This document shows, in pieces, positions 45,701 to 58,180 of a stretch of DNA of 64,000 nucleotides (its first letter is position 1; the number at the start of each line of letters is the position of its first letter). The translations under genes and the position numbers were made by a program. The DNA comes from Chinchilla lanigera (Eukaryota; Chordata; Mammalia; Rodentia; Chinchillidae). Location: assembly GCF_000276665.1 (NCBI RefSeq), contig NW_004955417.1:28562145-28626144 (forward strand). Direction: 5' to 3'. The notes beneath the pieces are model-generated. The model searched no databases, had not been told where the DNA came from, and saw only the letters and a list, made by a program, of their open reading frames with translations.

Positions 45701-48700
45701 GTTCTCTGGTGACATCTTGTACATTATTCTAGAAAATTCAGAAGAGTAGAGAAAAAGATCAAATCCTAAAAGATTCCAGAGAGAAACATATAGGTGAATA
45801 GATTACATGGTCACATATAAAGCCACCAGCAGGGATGGGAATGACTTCTCTCTTTCCAGCGTCACTCTGGAAGCTCAATGAAAAGCTCATTATCTTAAAA
45901 CTTTCGAGGGAAAAGGAGCCTTAATTTAGAAACCTATACTCACCAAAGCTGTCCATCAACACAGTCAAGATCAAATAAAAACAAGTCCTGTCAAGCAAAG
46001 TCTCAAACACTCAGCTCTTCACTTCCATTTCTCAGGGAGCTGTTGGATGATGTGCTTCACTGAGGAACAAAGAAGAGCCTGAGTGAAGGAGGCGTGGCGC
46101 AAGCCACACAAAGGAAGGGACTTCTCAGGTTAACGCAGGAAATCTCCGATGCCCACTCTACACTGCCCTAGAGAACTGACACCCAGGCTGGACCAGGCAA
46201 AGGAAGGCTTGGGGTCACCAACCTAAACACACCCTGAAGATGAGTCTGCAGCCAGCCTTGCTGAAGACCAAAGGAGGCTCCACCCAGAAACCAGCGGCAG
46301 CCCAGCTGCATTTCCTTGAAAGGAGAAGCAAGTCGACAGAACGATGTCCATGCATTCTTTCTCTTAGATGGGAGTTTTGATTTGCACTGAGAACATACAC
46401 ACTCCCAACCAGATGATCTTAAAAGGCCACATTTTATCTCTAATACCAAATGATTTTAAGTGACTGTGACAATGCTGTATGTTCAAAATGCTGCCACTGC
46501 GCTAGCCTTCCAGAAAGAGTAAAAAGGCAATGGTAACAACTCTTTTTGGCTAATGATGTCTCCTGCATGCTCAACGTGGCTCTGCGTGCACAGGGATTCC
46601 TGTCACCTAGGGAGGACCTTGGTGCCTTTGTCTTATGGACAGACGTGGAGGACTCAGATGTGCACCTGCCTCTTGGAGCTGGGTGAGGTAGGTCATTAGC
46701 TGGGACGTGACCTGCTTAACACCCATAACACAGCAAGACCCAGACTTCAGCTACAAGGGCCATGGAGGAAACCCAGCACAGAAAGGCCGAGTTCCCCGCC
46801 TCTTGCTTATACGGCAGGGCTCATTCACCCCAAGACACAGCTCAGATTTCTGTCTTCCATCCCCAGTCCCTCCTCTCACGCTTTCCAAATACCAGACATG
46901 AGCATGGCCCCAGAGCCCAGCTCACAAGGCCTCGTGGGGAGTCACTTCTCCGTACCTTTGCTGACTCTGTGCAGTCCTAGATCGACCTCATTCTTGGCTT
47001 AATTCCCACCCGGCTTTTCCACAACAAAGAGTGGCTCCGTGACTGACTCAGCCTGGAAGAACTTGTCTTCCATTTTTATCTCCTTTGGGATTCCAAACCC
47101 TAAGTGGATAAAAATACTCTTTTTCTTGATATAACCTCCTAATAAGATGGCAAAGACAGAGTGTACCTTGGAAATGGGGAAGTGTTAACTATCCCTGAAA
47201 GAAGGTAAGATTATTTTGGGTAAAAGAAAGAAGTACACATGCAAGCTGGGAACATCCCCACGTTAGGAAGCCCTGCTGTTGGTCAGTGTCACTGGCTTTC
47301 CCTCCAGGCTCGGGAAGTGCTGTAATTCTTAGGTCACATTATGCGGCCACACACCTGGGAGTCGCTCACGGGCTCTGCCTCTGTCCGAGATGCTTCCACC
47401 ACTCATTGTGTTTTTCCTGCAGCCTGAAACAATGGAAGAAAGCTCTTTACACGGGGAAAATATGCTGATTGAAATATCATCTTCGGGAAGTCTGTTCTGA
47501 AGACACTAATTGATATTGTCTGAAGAAGTGCGAGTGTCTGTCATGAAAACCATTTCAGCGGCCGGCTTGTTTTCCTCTTTAGTTTGCTTAACTTGGCACA
47601 GTGCTGGCTTCCCCCTTAGAAAACCTCCCATTTTGATTTATGAATGTTTTCAAATTTTTAAGATTCTCCAAGCCGTTGTTTCACCTGTAAGTAGAGAGAT
47701 AGCTTGTTTGGCTACCTGCCCTGGCTGACTGTGTGCCAGGCATTGAATAATGCCACGTTCAGTACTCTAAATTTGTGTTCCAAATTTTGAATTTCCAATG
47801 AGCTGCATGGAACTCTACTGATAAGTGACTGATTTTCCTTGCAAGGATTGTCTTATTTTAAACTTCAAATTTAGTTGCCTTACTTTTATGCACGGCAATT
47901 TGGAAGGCTAGGATGAGGACTATTCACACTTCTCTAAACCCTGGAGGTGAGGAAGTGGGCTAGTGGAGGGGGTGATTTATTGGGGAGTATGCCCAGGTTT
48001 CCCCAGGTCACTGTGGGAACCAGCTCTTCGGGATAGGCGCGAGCCACCTTTAATGCAAGCCTTAGGTGCAGGGTGCTGCAGAAGGTGCCGGTATTCACCC
48101 AAAGGATTTCTGCATTTTAAAGAAATGAAAACGTAGTGGTGAACTTAGAAATGGAGCTGAGGAAACAGCCATGAATTATAGGAATGAGCAGATATTTCCT
48201 TGGAACGCAGGTAGGTTGAACTGAAATTCTAAATATTGATTTGAACTTAAAAATATGATTAGCCTGTTTTTGTCTTCCTCTTCACTTTTTCCAGGCCGTT
48301 TTACAACTACCAGGAGAATATGAGAAAGCTTTCCTAACAAGCTTTCCAGAGGAAGGAGAAGGGCAAGGCCGATGGTTCCCGCCCAAAGAATGTCTGTAGT
48401 ATTCCACACCAACTCTGTGAACTTGGGTACTATTGTTTTTTCTTTCCTTTTTTGTCTCCAGGATGTGTGTCAGCCAGGGCTGTACCTCACCAGACCTGGT
48501 TTGAGGGATCATTCAGCTGGTGTAGATAACACTGGCAGCCTGACCCTGAGCACTTAGGTAATTCACACAGCTGCCTATTCTGACCTGGGGTAACTGTATT
48601 GCCACACATTCTCCCATGTCTCTGTAGCTTTATAAACCTATCAACAACCAGGATGTTGGCTGTGTTCTCCACTGATGTTGCAGAGAGTCAGTGTCATCAG

Positions 48701-49929
48701 ATATTGGTTTCACATATTATCTCTTTTGGTTAAAAGATCTAGAGATGGTTTTGGAAATTGGATTTAGGCACCACCAGCTAAAGGAAAGGTGATTATGTCA
48801 ATTTCTTTGTTGGAACATAAAGATTCAAGTTTTTTTGTTGTTGTTGTTGCTGCTGTTTTGGTTTTTTTTTTTGTGGCTAGAACTGGGAAGCAAGCCACAA
48901 GATTCTTTTGGTACCTGTGGCTGTATCATCCCAGTACGTGATGTCTAGACATTATCAGAGAGGTCAAACAAAACTGGTAACAGCTTCCAGTAGCTACTCA
49001 ACTAGGAGAAAAACACAGCAGAGGCCAAGCTAGTAGTCAAATGACTGCCTGCTGGGGTGGAAGTGTGTTAGTCTTAGCACACACTCTGATGGAGAGACCA
49101 CCCAAGCGCCCTCTCTCTGTGGTTGTGCTTGAAATTGCCCCCTTTAGAGAGGACAAAGGAAAGGACAAAGTCAAGTAAGTGGGACAAGAGACCACCTCCC
49201 CTTCTGCTTTGACCTAGGAGGAGGACACGTAGGAGGTAACCACAGACTTGCTGAGTGGTGGCCAGAGAGGCCACCTGTTCATTGTGCCCTCACTTGGAGG
49301 ACCACACACTCACAAAACACTAGAATTAGTTCTCACTCTTAAAAGGAGTAACTTGCATTCACTCTTCACCCTCTTCCATCCCCAGAATGGTCATGGTAGG
49401 ACTTAGTGGGTGGAGGAAGAAGAGTGATCGCTGGGGTAGTTGGCATCCTCGGCCTGGGTTCATGTGATGAAGACCAGTGGCATGAGAAGCCCCAGCTGGA
49501 GGTTGGGTGGAGAAATGGCATCTTCCAGGGTGGCATCTCTAAAGGTCCATGTTGAATAGGGCAGCCTGAGATGCCATTGGCAAGCACTCAGCTCTGTGCA
49601 GTGACCAGGACAAAGGAGAATGCGGCCACCACAGATGAAAGAACCTGCTTCTCAGGCACCTGTCTGGCACACACATGTTCAGCACATTTACCATGACACA
49701 GAACAGAGGGGAGAGGGGCTCCCCAATGACTAAGATTGAAATCACCATCAGCCAAGGGGCTGGCAACTTGGATGAAATGAAATTTGACTCCAAGCAATAG
49801 TTTTAAATGATACTTTTAAAACCCTGACATTCCAGTCTTCGTTTTGTCTATGTTGCGGAGGAGAGGTGTATAAACCACCTAGTTCAGGGCATGGCTGACG
49901 ACAGGCATGCATTTCGCCCTGCACAAAAA
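45701..49929. other. Unassigned sequence
   Basis: More than 4 kb with no confident element. A short L2/MIR-like phrase lies at 47720-47755 (gtgtgccaggcattgaataa). A GTT/T-rich tract at 48829-48875 is followed by a small inverted repeat (gtggct ... agccac). Frames do not exceed 93 codons and show no domains. Confidence 0.35.
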
Positions 49930-50000
49930 GGTTTATTGAGAACTTACCTGGTACTAGCCCCATGTTAGGCACTGGGCACTGCAAGGCACACGCGGAGCAA
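49930..50000 (-). repeat. L2 LINE 3' end relic
   Basis: The phrase 'tttattgagaacttacctgg', then 'atgttaggcactgggcactg', follows the antisense L2 3' end. Confidence 0.55.
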
Positions 50001-52307
50001 ACCAGCAGCCCAGGCTCACAGGGTGACCTCAGTGAAGGACATTCACTCAGTCAGTTTTTAGTGTCACATAGGGGCCAGCCTGAAGGAGAACAGCGACTTC
50101 AGATCTGAGGCCAGGGCTGAGCAACTGCAGGGCGGTGGCTAGAGTCCTAGCAGGGGTCTCCCTACCCCTACGACCTCCAGCTGCAGGAGGAAGGAAGCCG
50201 ATACATGCACACTCACACACATTCCCACGTGCGCACATGTGAACACACATATGAACACATCTGTGTGCACTTCTCTTTTTCACTAAACCGGCTAGAGACT
50301 TCCAATACTTGCAACCAAAAGATTCTTTACTAAAACACCGAGGTGGGAAGCGGGTGGAGAAGAGAGTGTACATCATATTTAAGGGTGGTAGATTAGAAAA
50401 ATAAACAAATAAATAAGGCAAAGGAAATGAAAGCCTGTTTCTGTAGTCTAAATAGCAGAAGAGGAAATTGCTTAAAGATAAGAAACCCAGTGCTCTGCAC
50501 ATAGTCAGCACACACTAAATAGTGGTTTAACTGAATCAGGTTAAGCTCTTTTCCCAGCGTTGGAAACCTGATGATACAATAGAGAAGCTATTTTTAAGGA
50601 TGACAAGGTGATGGTCACAGGAAACTCTCTGTCTTAACGTGTCCGTAGCCCCGAAAAAAACCGGCAGGGTTCAGTAGCCCTGTAAAATTCCATTCTACTC
50701 TAGAACAAAGTTTTAAAATGCTGAGGTTTATGAGAACAGCTAAAAATTAGAGAAAACAGTATTTAAAAGTAAGAGAGGGAGCTCTCCTAGTGACTGCTGC
50801 CTGATACCCGGCCAGACGAACTGACGTTCTTCACTCTGTTTCTAAAACGTCCTGGCTGAAGGAGACACCCCCGAGAGCTGATGGCTCTGGTTCCGAGGTC
50901 CTCAGCAGTGTTCTTTCTCGTGCTGAGCACACCAGCCACCGAGCAGCCTGTGGCCCAGGGTCCCACTGTTTTCTCCCCAGTTTGTTCCAGCTGTTCACGC
51001 CATAGAAACTGAATGGTACGCAACCTCGTGAAATGACTGAACAAGGACTAGTTAATAAATTGATTTCAAATTAAATCTCTCAGAAAGACTATAAAGAAGG
51101 GTCACTAAAAATAAATCATGAAATAAAATAAAATAAACCATGAATTTACTTCACATTCTGACCAAGAAAGCCTGGGAAAAATTGTAAAAACCATCTGAGT
51201 TCTGCACTCAGATTACATTCAAGGTTTTTGCTGTACTTAAGGAAGAAGATTATAATCTATATCTTAGACACCTGGTATATACAATAAAGTCAGGTAGAAG
51301 TCCAAACAGGCCTTTGCACTAACACCAAAGGAATGGGCAAAAATGGATGTATAGATAGTTTAAGTGTTCTCCCCCCTACACACACTCCACCCACTACTGC
51401 AGGTAGTTTACACTGAGGAATTTCTACTGTATGTTTACAGAGAAAACAATGAACAGGAGAGGCTTTGGTGCTGCACAGTTTGTGTCCACCAACCAATGAG
51501 GGGACAGAGTGAACCGCTGTCCCTTTTTTGTTCAATCATTTCTGTCCAGAACAGTGCTCTTTGTACTAGAAATAACACAGCAACCCTAGCTGAGTGGGAA
51601 TTAGCACACAATGCAGTGGAACAGCACCCAGATATTTTAAAATTCAAGTCGCTCAGCTGTGACGATTTCATTTTAAGGTTTCAAGAAGAGTTCTCATTGG
51701 GCTCAAAGGATGATGAAAATGGAAGGAATGATAGAGGGCTTGCTCCAAGTTTCCAAAAAGGAAGACTTTGGCTCTATATCTCCAGGGGAGAATTTGCACT
51801 CTGTGTTTGATTCAATTCTCAGGGAAAGAGTAAGGTGGAGAATGTCATGTTTCTGAGTATTTAGCAACTAGATCACTGATGACAGAAATCACATGAAAAC
51901 CACCTCTTGCTCGTCCTGCCATTATTTTCTATTATGCTCTTGAAATCATAGGAAATAATCACGAAGACTCTTTAGGCACAGGACTGTAGGATATCCCCGA
52001 GGATATTCTGGTGGGTGAGGTGAGGCAATATGGTCACACAGCTAGAAGGAGCTGACATGGATGGTGTGATTGTCACATGCATTACATGGAAAATGAACAC
52101 CAGGCCAAAGCGAGATCTGCAATGATGCAACTTGGTTTTTCCTTCTCTTGTCTTAGCTGACTTCTTCACCAAAGAGTGCAAATCTTATTTTCAGGTGACA
52201 GGAGATTTGACTGAAGGATGAATAGTACAAAGGTGATAGAATCAGGATCAAAAAGAACATGACCAAGTAAAATAATAGAGAAATCTGTTAAGATTTGAAT
52301 TGAATCC
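50001..52307. other. Unassigned sequence
   Basis: Frames of 154 (minus, 50047-50511) and 148 codons (plus, 51364-51810, opening at GTG) have no recognised domain. A 25-base sequence at 51747-51771 recurs at 53886-53910. Confidence 0.35.
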
Positions 52308-52448
52308 AAAATTGGATTCAGGGGCTGGGGATTTAGCACAGCGGCAAAAGCGCCTGCCTGGCAAGCGCAAGGTCGTGAGTTCGGTTCCCGGTACCGGAGA
52401 AAAACCAAAAAAAAAAAAAAAACAACAAAAAAAACAAAATTGGATTCA
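52308..52448 (+). mobile_element. ID-type SINE, well preserved, with target-site duplication
   Basis: The body at 52321-52395 starts ggggctggggatttagcaca, keeps cgcctgcctggcaagcgcaa and the B-box region gagttcggttcccggtaccg, and ends in a long A-rich tail (to about 52435). A perfect 13-base duplication, aaaattggattca, flanks it at 52308-52320 and 52436-52448. The preserved body and perfect duplication suggest a fairly recent insertion. Internal RNA polymerase III promoter boxes look intact. Confidence 0.95.
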
Positions 52449-54894
52449 ATTGAGCATAATTCACGGGACTATGAGGAGTTGAATTTGAAACTAATGTATT
52501 CAGGCTGGTTCACCAGGACAGTTTGGAGCCAACATGGAGACACCGTTAAGGGGTCTTATTGTTGGTGGTGTGCCATGGGCAATATCCACCTTATAGAAGG
52601 CTGAGGCCGCAAACATGAGCCATTACACACAGTGTCTGCAGGAGATGTGGTATTCTCCACATCATTTTGGTATTCTCCAGTCTCATTCTGACCTATCTAG
52701 CAGCACCCTTCACATACTGGAGAATAGCTCCTAGAAAATTTTGCAATGTGAGGCCTCTCACAATCCTGGAGAGACCTTCAGGTCATAATTCTGAGAACTC
52801 CATCTACACGGAAAGGATGACTGAGGGACGTGAAGCTGGCTGGTACACAGATACTCATGGGCGGGGCCAGTGTAGTCATGGTCGAAATAAGGGGATGGAA
52901 CACCACGCTCTTCCTCCATTGATTCACTCAGGCAGCAGAGAGGATTAGGGGTTGACCGAAGAGACTACACGAAGAGGATCAGTTAGAAGCACGAGAAGTG
53001 TAGTTCTTGGACTTTCTGGTGATGATCAGCAGCACCCATGTATCTGTCTTTTGGCAACACCAAGGGGGCTCCATTTGGAAACTTGCTTTTATGCACTGTA
53101 CATTCTGGGTGGGCTACAAGCCAGGCCATCCTGCCTCTCCCCAGCTGGTCGGGGCACACAACTCCAAATGAACCAGGGGGCTCTGCCAGCACTTCGAGTT
53201 GCATGCAGTGTGGGAAGCAAGGGTAACTACAAATGCAGCCAGACACTTTCACTTCATTTTGGCTCCACTGGAGGTCTGTTGAGGCTCGTACTTTTCCGAG
53301 CTTCGTGCTCCTGCCTTCCCCTTGATGCTTCAACCTTCTAAGGCAGTCATTTTAGCCAAATGCCATTGCTTAATATGTTAGGGACAAAAAGAGATCTCAA
53401 GATCCTTTCTCAAGAAGATTCTGAATTTCCTGTGGATGCTCTGGGAGCCCAAGTTATCTTTCTCCATAAAATTCTTTCAGCAATTGTATCACCATTGATT
53501 GTGCTCTGATAGGAAGGATTTGTTTTCATGAAGCAGGTGCAGTTTTCTATGGTCTTGGCAGCAAAGGCACTCGCATGCTGACTAACTTAGTTATCAGTAC
53601 ACTTAAGTTAGTAAGAGAGAGAAGTCCTAAGTGGCTGGTAAAGACCAGGATGATTCACAAATGGAGAGACTGGCTGGAAGGCATCTTGGTGGGGTCTCTG
53701 GGCTGACTGCTCTTCAGATCCTAGTGAAGTCATTAGCTCATGTTAAAGGCCCACTGAGATACGGGCCTGTTACCTTGAGAAATTCAATTCCATCTTGAGG
53801 TAAAGCTTCCCAGCCTAAGCCGGATAGAGATAACTGCACACACACTCAGCTTGCTGTGGGATCACTGTGGCTGATACGTTGCTGTAAGTTTCCAAAAAGG
53901 AAGACTTTGGGCATATTAATCCAAAATGTCTTATTTTGTTGCTCTCTGTGCTTCTTTTTTTAAAGACATATGAGAAAAAAATATTAAACTCTTACTGCTT
54001 GGCCTGGCCCAATATTGCCAAGGACACTGGATGTCATGTTTTCAACAACTATATTTTAAGTAACTTGTTTGTTTCAGATCCTGTGATCATTTGCAGGGGA
54101 TCTATGAGAGTGAGGACAGATCCGGTCATGACATCAAGGAGCTCATATTGAGGAAGAGACAAACACTAATAAAAAAAAATCACAAGATTAGAATATATTT
54201 ACAAATTTGTAATTGTATGAGGGAAAAGTACACAAAGTGCTATGAACACTTTAGTAAGGGGCTCCCCTAGATTTAGCAGGCTCCCCTGGAGTCAGAGGAT
54301 GAATCCATAGCAGAAGGAGGAGTGGGCATCAAGCAGGCAGAGCAAGGACCCTGGGCCCACATCTGCTGGGTATGTGGTACCATTATCCTGTCTTTATCTT
54401 TCTTCACCTCCCAGATCCAATTTGGACTCTGATAGGTTGCATTTTTTACCTTGGGAAATCTGTCAGAGGCAAAAAGAAGCTTATCTTTGTTATTTTGTGA
54501 AAAATGGAATAATTTATCTTATTTTTTTTCCAGGAACATTCACTTCCTAGCTGGAATTTAAGTCTTTGCTTAATTGATCTGTTTTGTAAATTTGGGTTAC
54601 TAAGACAATAAATTGATTCACTTCAAAAGCTATTAACAGCAGATTGTCTATTCTGTTTTCTTTGTTGAAAATATTATAATAGGTAAAATGTCAGTAATAA
54701 ACAAGAAAATTTCAGGGACAGGGAAAAATGGTACAGGAGTTTGGCAAGATGTGATATACATTCTGATTCATTTAACATTACAGAATTTAATTTTTTGTGA
54801 ATAATTGAAAGATAGTAATCCATTTCACATGAAGCCAGAAGACTGGGTTTAAGAATGATAACCTTTATTTGAATATCACCTAATTTTATCCATC
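52449..54894. other. Unassigned sequence
   Basis: No confident repeat. Opposed frames of 129 codons (plus, 52952-53341) and 116 codons (minus, 52983-53333) overlap in antisense and lack known domains. Strongly AT-rich from 54420. Confidence 0.35.
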
Positions 54895-55000
54895 ATTTCA
54901 AATCAATATTTATTGAGCTTCTACTATGAACCAAGAACTATGCTATGGACTAGAAATAAAAAGATGAATTAGATAAGCTCCTTATTCCATGTTAAAGCTT
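54895..55000 (-). repeat. L2 LINE 3' end relic
   Basis: The phrase 'aatatttattgagcttctac' is followed by 'tatgaaccaagaactatgct' and 'gataagctccttattccatg', in antisense L2 order. Confidence 0.65.
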
Positions 55001-55349
55001 ATAAAGTGGGAATTTTCATCTTATAAACTGAAATATGAAAAAATGCTATGATGCTGACACCAGACATATATCCTTTCTCTATGAAGCGTATCATGAAAAA
55101 TGCACAACTACATTTAAGCAAATCATGCTGTCTTCAGTGTGTCTTCTATTTTCTAAAAGCAGTGGGTGTAAGCTAAACACATTACTCAAACCCGTGATCT
55201 GGTGGTAGAAAGGTCATCACTACAGATTGGCATCATGAAACCTAGACTCTAGGAAATCCACTAGAGGACTCAGCTCCTAGAGGGCCCAGGAACTACATAT
55301 TATGAAACGAGAGTGTCAATGAATCACCACCAATCGACAGCTTTATGCT
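55001..55349. other. Unassigned sequence
   Basis: No repeat, RNA or gene signal recognised. Confidence 0.35.
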
Positions 55350-55738
55350 TATGTTGGTCACCTCCCACAGCTGGGGTAAACATCTGACACCCCCAAGTTA
55401 AAGGAGGGGAGCTTTGTTTTGGCTCGTGTTTTCAGCGGGCTCAGCTCGTGGCCGGTGGCTGTAAGGCAGAAACGATGCAGTGGAAGCCCTGGTGGAGGAG
55501 AGCCATTTACCCCGTGACAACCAGGAAGCAGACAGCGAAGGGAGGGGCTTGGGACAAGAACACCCTCTTGCAGGTCACACAAGTCACCCATCTCCTCTGG
55601 TCAGGCCCCGCCTCCTAATAGCACATTCAGTCATGAACCGATTGGTGGAGTAGTACACTGATGATTCAGTCACATTCCAAAAGCCCACCTCTGAACACAT
55701 GAGGCTCTTGAGAGACATTTTAGATCTAAACTATAACA
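55350..55738 (-). repeat. MaLR-type LTR
   Basis: Same order as the LTR at 23230-23609: 'gaggggagctttgttttggc', a central variable part, 'aggccccgcctcctaatagc', 'aaaagcccacctctgaacac', and a terminus at 'atctaaactataaca'. Solo LTR, no internal region. Confidence 0.75.
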
Positions 55739-55759
55739 GTACCTTAATTAACAGGAAGC

Positions 55760-55955
55760 CTGGCTTTGAGGCCAGAGGGCCTCCCTCAAATTCTAGCATG
55801 CAGTTGATGGCTATGTAACATTGGGTGAGTCTGTTCTCTTCCTAACTGTATAATGAGGATGACACTAGTGACTATTCTTGGGGGTTATTATGTAGATTAA
55901 ATCACCCAGTGTCTGTAAAGCTTTTAGAACAATGTCTAGCATATAGCACATGGTG
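55760..55955 (+). repeat. MIR SINE
   Basis: Layout from 'ctggctttgaggccagaggg' through 'ctatgtaacattgggtgagt', 'gtataatgaggatgacacta' and 'gattaaatcacccagtgtct' to 'caatgtctagcatatagcac'. Confidence 0.75.
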
Positions 55956-56289
55956 CATGCACGGAATGTACACCCGTGCATGCACTGGGTAGATGAGCGT
56001 GCACACCCAGGCCAGCCGTGGTTCTTCCTGTCTTGGCTGAGGAGTCCACATCAGGAATGCGGATGCAGAGCCCTGAGGACGGCACCTTCATTTTTCTCTG
56101 ATACCCAATTCGTTTTATACTTTTGAGTAAGGATATTCGCTGACCTCTGTCCTTCCACATTTCATGGCTCAGGAAACTTACTAATAAGCCACTGGATAAA
56201 TAAAGAGAAAGATCAATAAGGGACATTGATATCCCAGAATTTAGAAAATAGATTCTGTGCAAGAGAATGGATTTGAAGACAGTGAAAGG
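55956..56289. other. Unassigned sequence
   Basis: No repeat or gene signal recognised. A 108-codon minus frame at 55936-56262 has no known domain. Confidence 0.35.
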
Positions 56290-56435
56290 ATTTTGTCACA
56301 ATGGAACAAAACCTGGAGTGTTGCAGATTTGAGCTCCCATACTAGATCTGCCAATTGCTAGTTATAGAAGCTGAATAATAAGTAATGCTTTAACTTCTCT
56401 CAGCTTCAGCGTCCTCTTCTATAAAATGTGTGTGT
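56290..56435 (+). repeat. MIR SINE
   Basis: Layout from 'gttgcagatttgagctccca' through 'gatctgccaattgctagtta' to 'ctcagcttcagcgtcctctt' and 'ctataaaatgtgtgtg'. A TG/TA dinucleotide stretch follows to about 56452. Confidence 0.7.
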
Positions 56436-56659
56436 GTATAACTATATATATATCTGAAGAAATATCTATATGCTTTGTAGGAATAGTCACGTAGAGTACA
56501 GCCAAGAACATCCCTTTCTGATTATATATACTTGCTTCTTTCTTTCTTTTCTCCTCTCCCTCATCCCAGTTGTTCCTTCCCTTTAGGCAACTTCTTTCCC
56601 TTTCACAATATCTATTGTACCTTTTGGGTTTTATTTATTTTTCAGGTTCTTACGCTAGG

Positions 56660-56830
56660 GAGACAATATGATGTTTACTCATGCAGGTCTGGTTTATTTC
56701 ACTTATGAGTATGGTCTCAAGTTGCATCCATTTTCCTATAAAAGCCTTGAGTTTATCATTTTTAGAGCTGAGCTATACTCAAAAAATGTGCATAATATGG
56801 AATTAATTTATGTCAAATATTTAATAACAG
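56660..56830 (-). repeat. L1 LINE 3' ORF2 fragment
   Basis: Antisense phrases of the L1 ORF2 end: 'ggtttatttcacttatgagt', 'ctcaagttgcatccattttc', then 'tttagagctgagctatactc'. It faces the opposite way to the L1 piece at 57343. Confidence 0.7.
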
Positions 56831-56940
56831 TGTTGGCATGGTATAGATGTTTAAGAAATTATAGCTGTTAATCACATTACCATGAGCATCTAATCCAGCT
56901 GGATTTATAGATTAAATAAGATTTATAAAAAAGAAAACAT

Positions 56941-57100
56941 GGGAGGCTGAGGCAGGAGGATCACAAGCACTGTATATGACCAGCCTGGGCAACTTAGTAA
57001 TTTAAGGAGACCCTGATTAAAAATGAAAAATAAAATAAAAAAAATGGTTGGGAGTGTAGCTGGGTATAGAGGCCCTGGGTTCAATCCCCAACACAATAAA
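56941..57100 (+). mobile_element. B1-ID composite SINE
   Basis: The left half is B1: gggaggctgaggcaggagga, then gaccagcctgggcaacttag and ggagaccctgattaaaaatg. An A-rich linker follows. The right half, from about 57045, is a shortened ID: ggttgggagtgtagctgggt, then ggccctgggttcaatcccca and 'acacaataaa'. Dimers of this kind are known from squirrel-related and some other non-murid rodents. The B1 5' end is missing. Confidence 0.75.
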
Positions 57101-57200
57101 AGAAGAAAGAAGAAGAAAGCAAAAAAATGAAGGAAAGAAGGAAGAAAGAAAGAAAAGAAAGGAAGAGAAAAGAAAAGAATAGGGAAGAAACAAAAAGAAA
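57101..57200. repeat. A/G-rich tail microsatellite
   Basis: AAAG/GAAA/GGAA units that directly continue the tail of the composite SINE. Confidence 0.9.
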
Positions 57201-57342
57201 ATATGTTAAATGTTTTTTAATCTTTCAGATTAGAGAACTGACCTGTGACCAGTGGGCAGGAGTCAAAGTTCACATCCCGGTGCCCTTTGAGTCTACTTCC
57301 TTTTTGTTCCTTTCCCACATTAAAAGGAAAAACTTGAGTAAT

Positions 57343-57610
57343 TTATAGGAAAATGGATGCTCCTTGAGGCCATGATGTGAAGTGAAATAAATCAGACACA
57401 CAAGCTTCAATATTATGTGGTTTCTCTTGTACGAGAAACCCAAAGGATAAATACATTAAGGAGCAAAATAAAAGACAGGTAAGAGCAAATGAAGACAGAT
57501 CTTCTATTACTGGAACGGGAGCTGGGGTGAATGTATAAGGACTGTATTTGCATAGGCACCAGCTCCCCACAATGAATATGACCATTACGTACTGCAAACA
57601 TGGCCTAAGA
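57343..57610 (+). repeat. L1 LINE 3' end
   Basis: Sense ORF2 end and 3' UTR: 'ggaaaatggatgctccttga', 'agtgaaataaatcagacaca', then a 3' UTR with 'caatgaatatgaccattacg'. The same L1 region is seen at 28760-29110 and, inverted, at 56660-56830. Confidence 0.75.
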
Positions 57611-58077
57611 AAGGTTGAAAGTGAAAAAAACAATGCAGAGCCCGGCAGGTGTTCTTCCATGACAAGTTCCCGGGTTTCCTGACCTTCCCAGAGGAGGTGG
57701 AATCACCTAATCTGACTTCACAGATTCTAAATCTGTCTCCCAGTTCCGTGCTGTTGGACTGAGCGGACCTCCTCCTGCTGGTGTGAGTGGAGGGCAGGGT
57801 GTGGATCTAGGGAGGAGACACACCCTTTATTGTGAAGATGAGACAGGCCCACAAGGCTGGCAGCACCGCCTGACTCCACGCACACACAGCATGAGGAGAG
57901 AACGAAATAACAAGATTGTAGAAGTAGGACCTACAGAAAAATATCAAAAAACATCGACATGGGTAATTGCTGTAAGAGTTTCTGCTGTTACACCGGCTTA
58001 TCTAAATTGTTAGATTAAAAAATAGAAAGAGCCTGATGCTTAAGATTGCACAAAAAACCAGGTGATTCTTCTCTTTA
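57611..58077. other. Unassigned sequence
   Basis: No repeat, RNA or gene signal recognised. Confidence 0.35.
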
Positions 58078-58180
58078 AGAAAACAGGGGGCTGGGGATTT
58101 AGCTTGGTGGCACAGCGCTTGCTTGGCAAGCGCGAGGTCGTGAGTTCGATTCCCGGTACCTTGGTGGAGGGGAGAAAACA
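58078..58180 (+). mobile_element. ID-type SINE, well preserved
   Basis: The body at 58087-58160 starts ggggctggggatttagcttg, keeps gcttgcttggcaagcgcgag and the B-box region gagttcgattcccggtacc. The A tail is very short. An 8-base duplication, agaaaaca, flanks it at 58078-58085 and 58173-58180. Sequence is close to the copy at 52321, so both probably come from one young source lineage. Confidence 0.9.

Noticed and set aside
51364..51810. 148-codon plus frame
   Set aside because: Opens at GTG, lacks recognisable domains, and lies in sequence with no exon or promoter signal.
52321..52395. tRNA gene
   Set aside because: The A- and B-box-like sequences are those of an ID SINE; no full cloverleaf, and an A-rich tail with target duplication shows retroposition.
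52952..53341. 129-codon plus frame opposite a 116-codon minus frame
   Set aside because: Both strands are open over the same interval and neither resembles a known protein.
58087..58160. tRNA gene
   Set aside because: Same reason: ID SINE body flanked by a target-site duplication.
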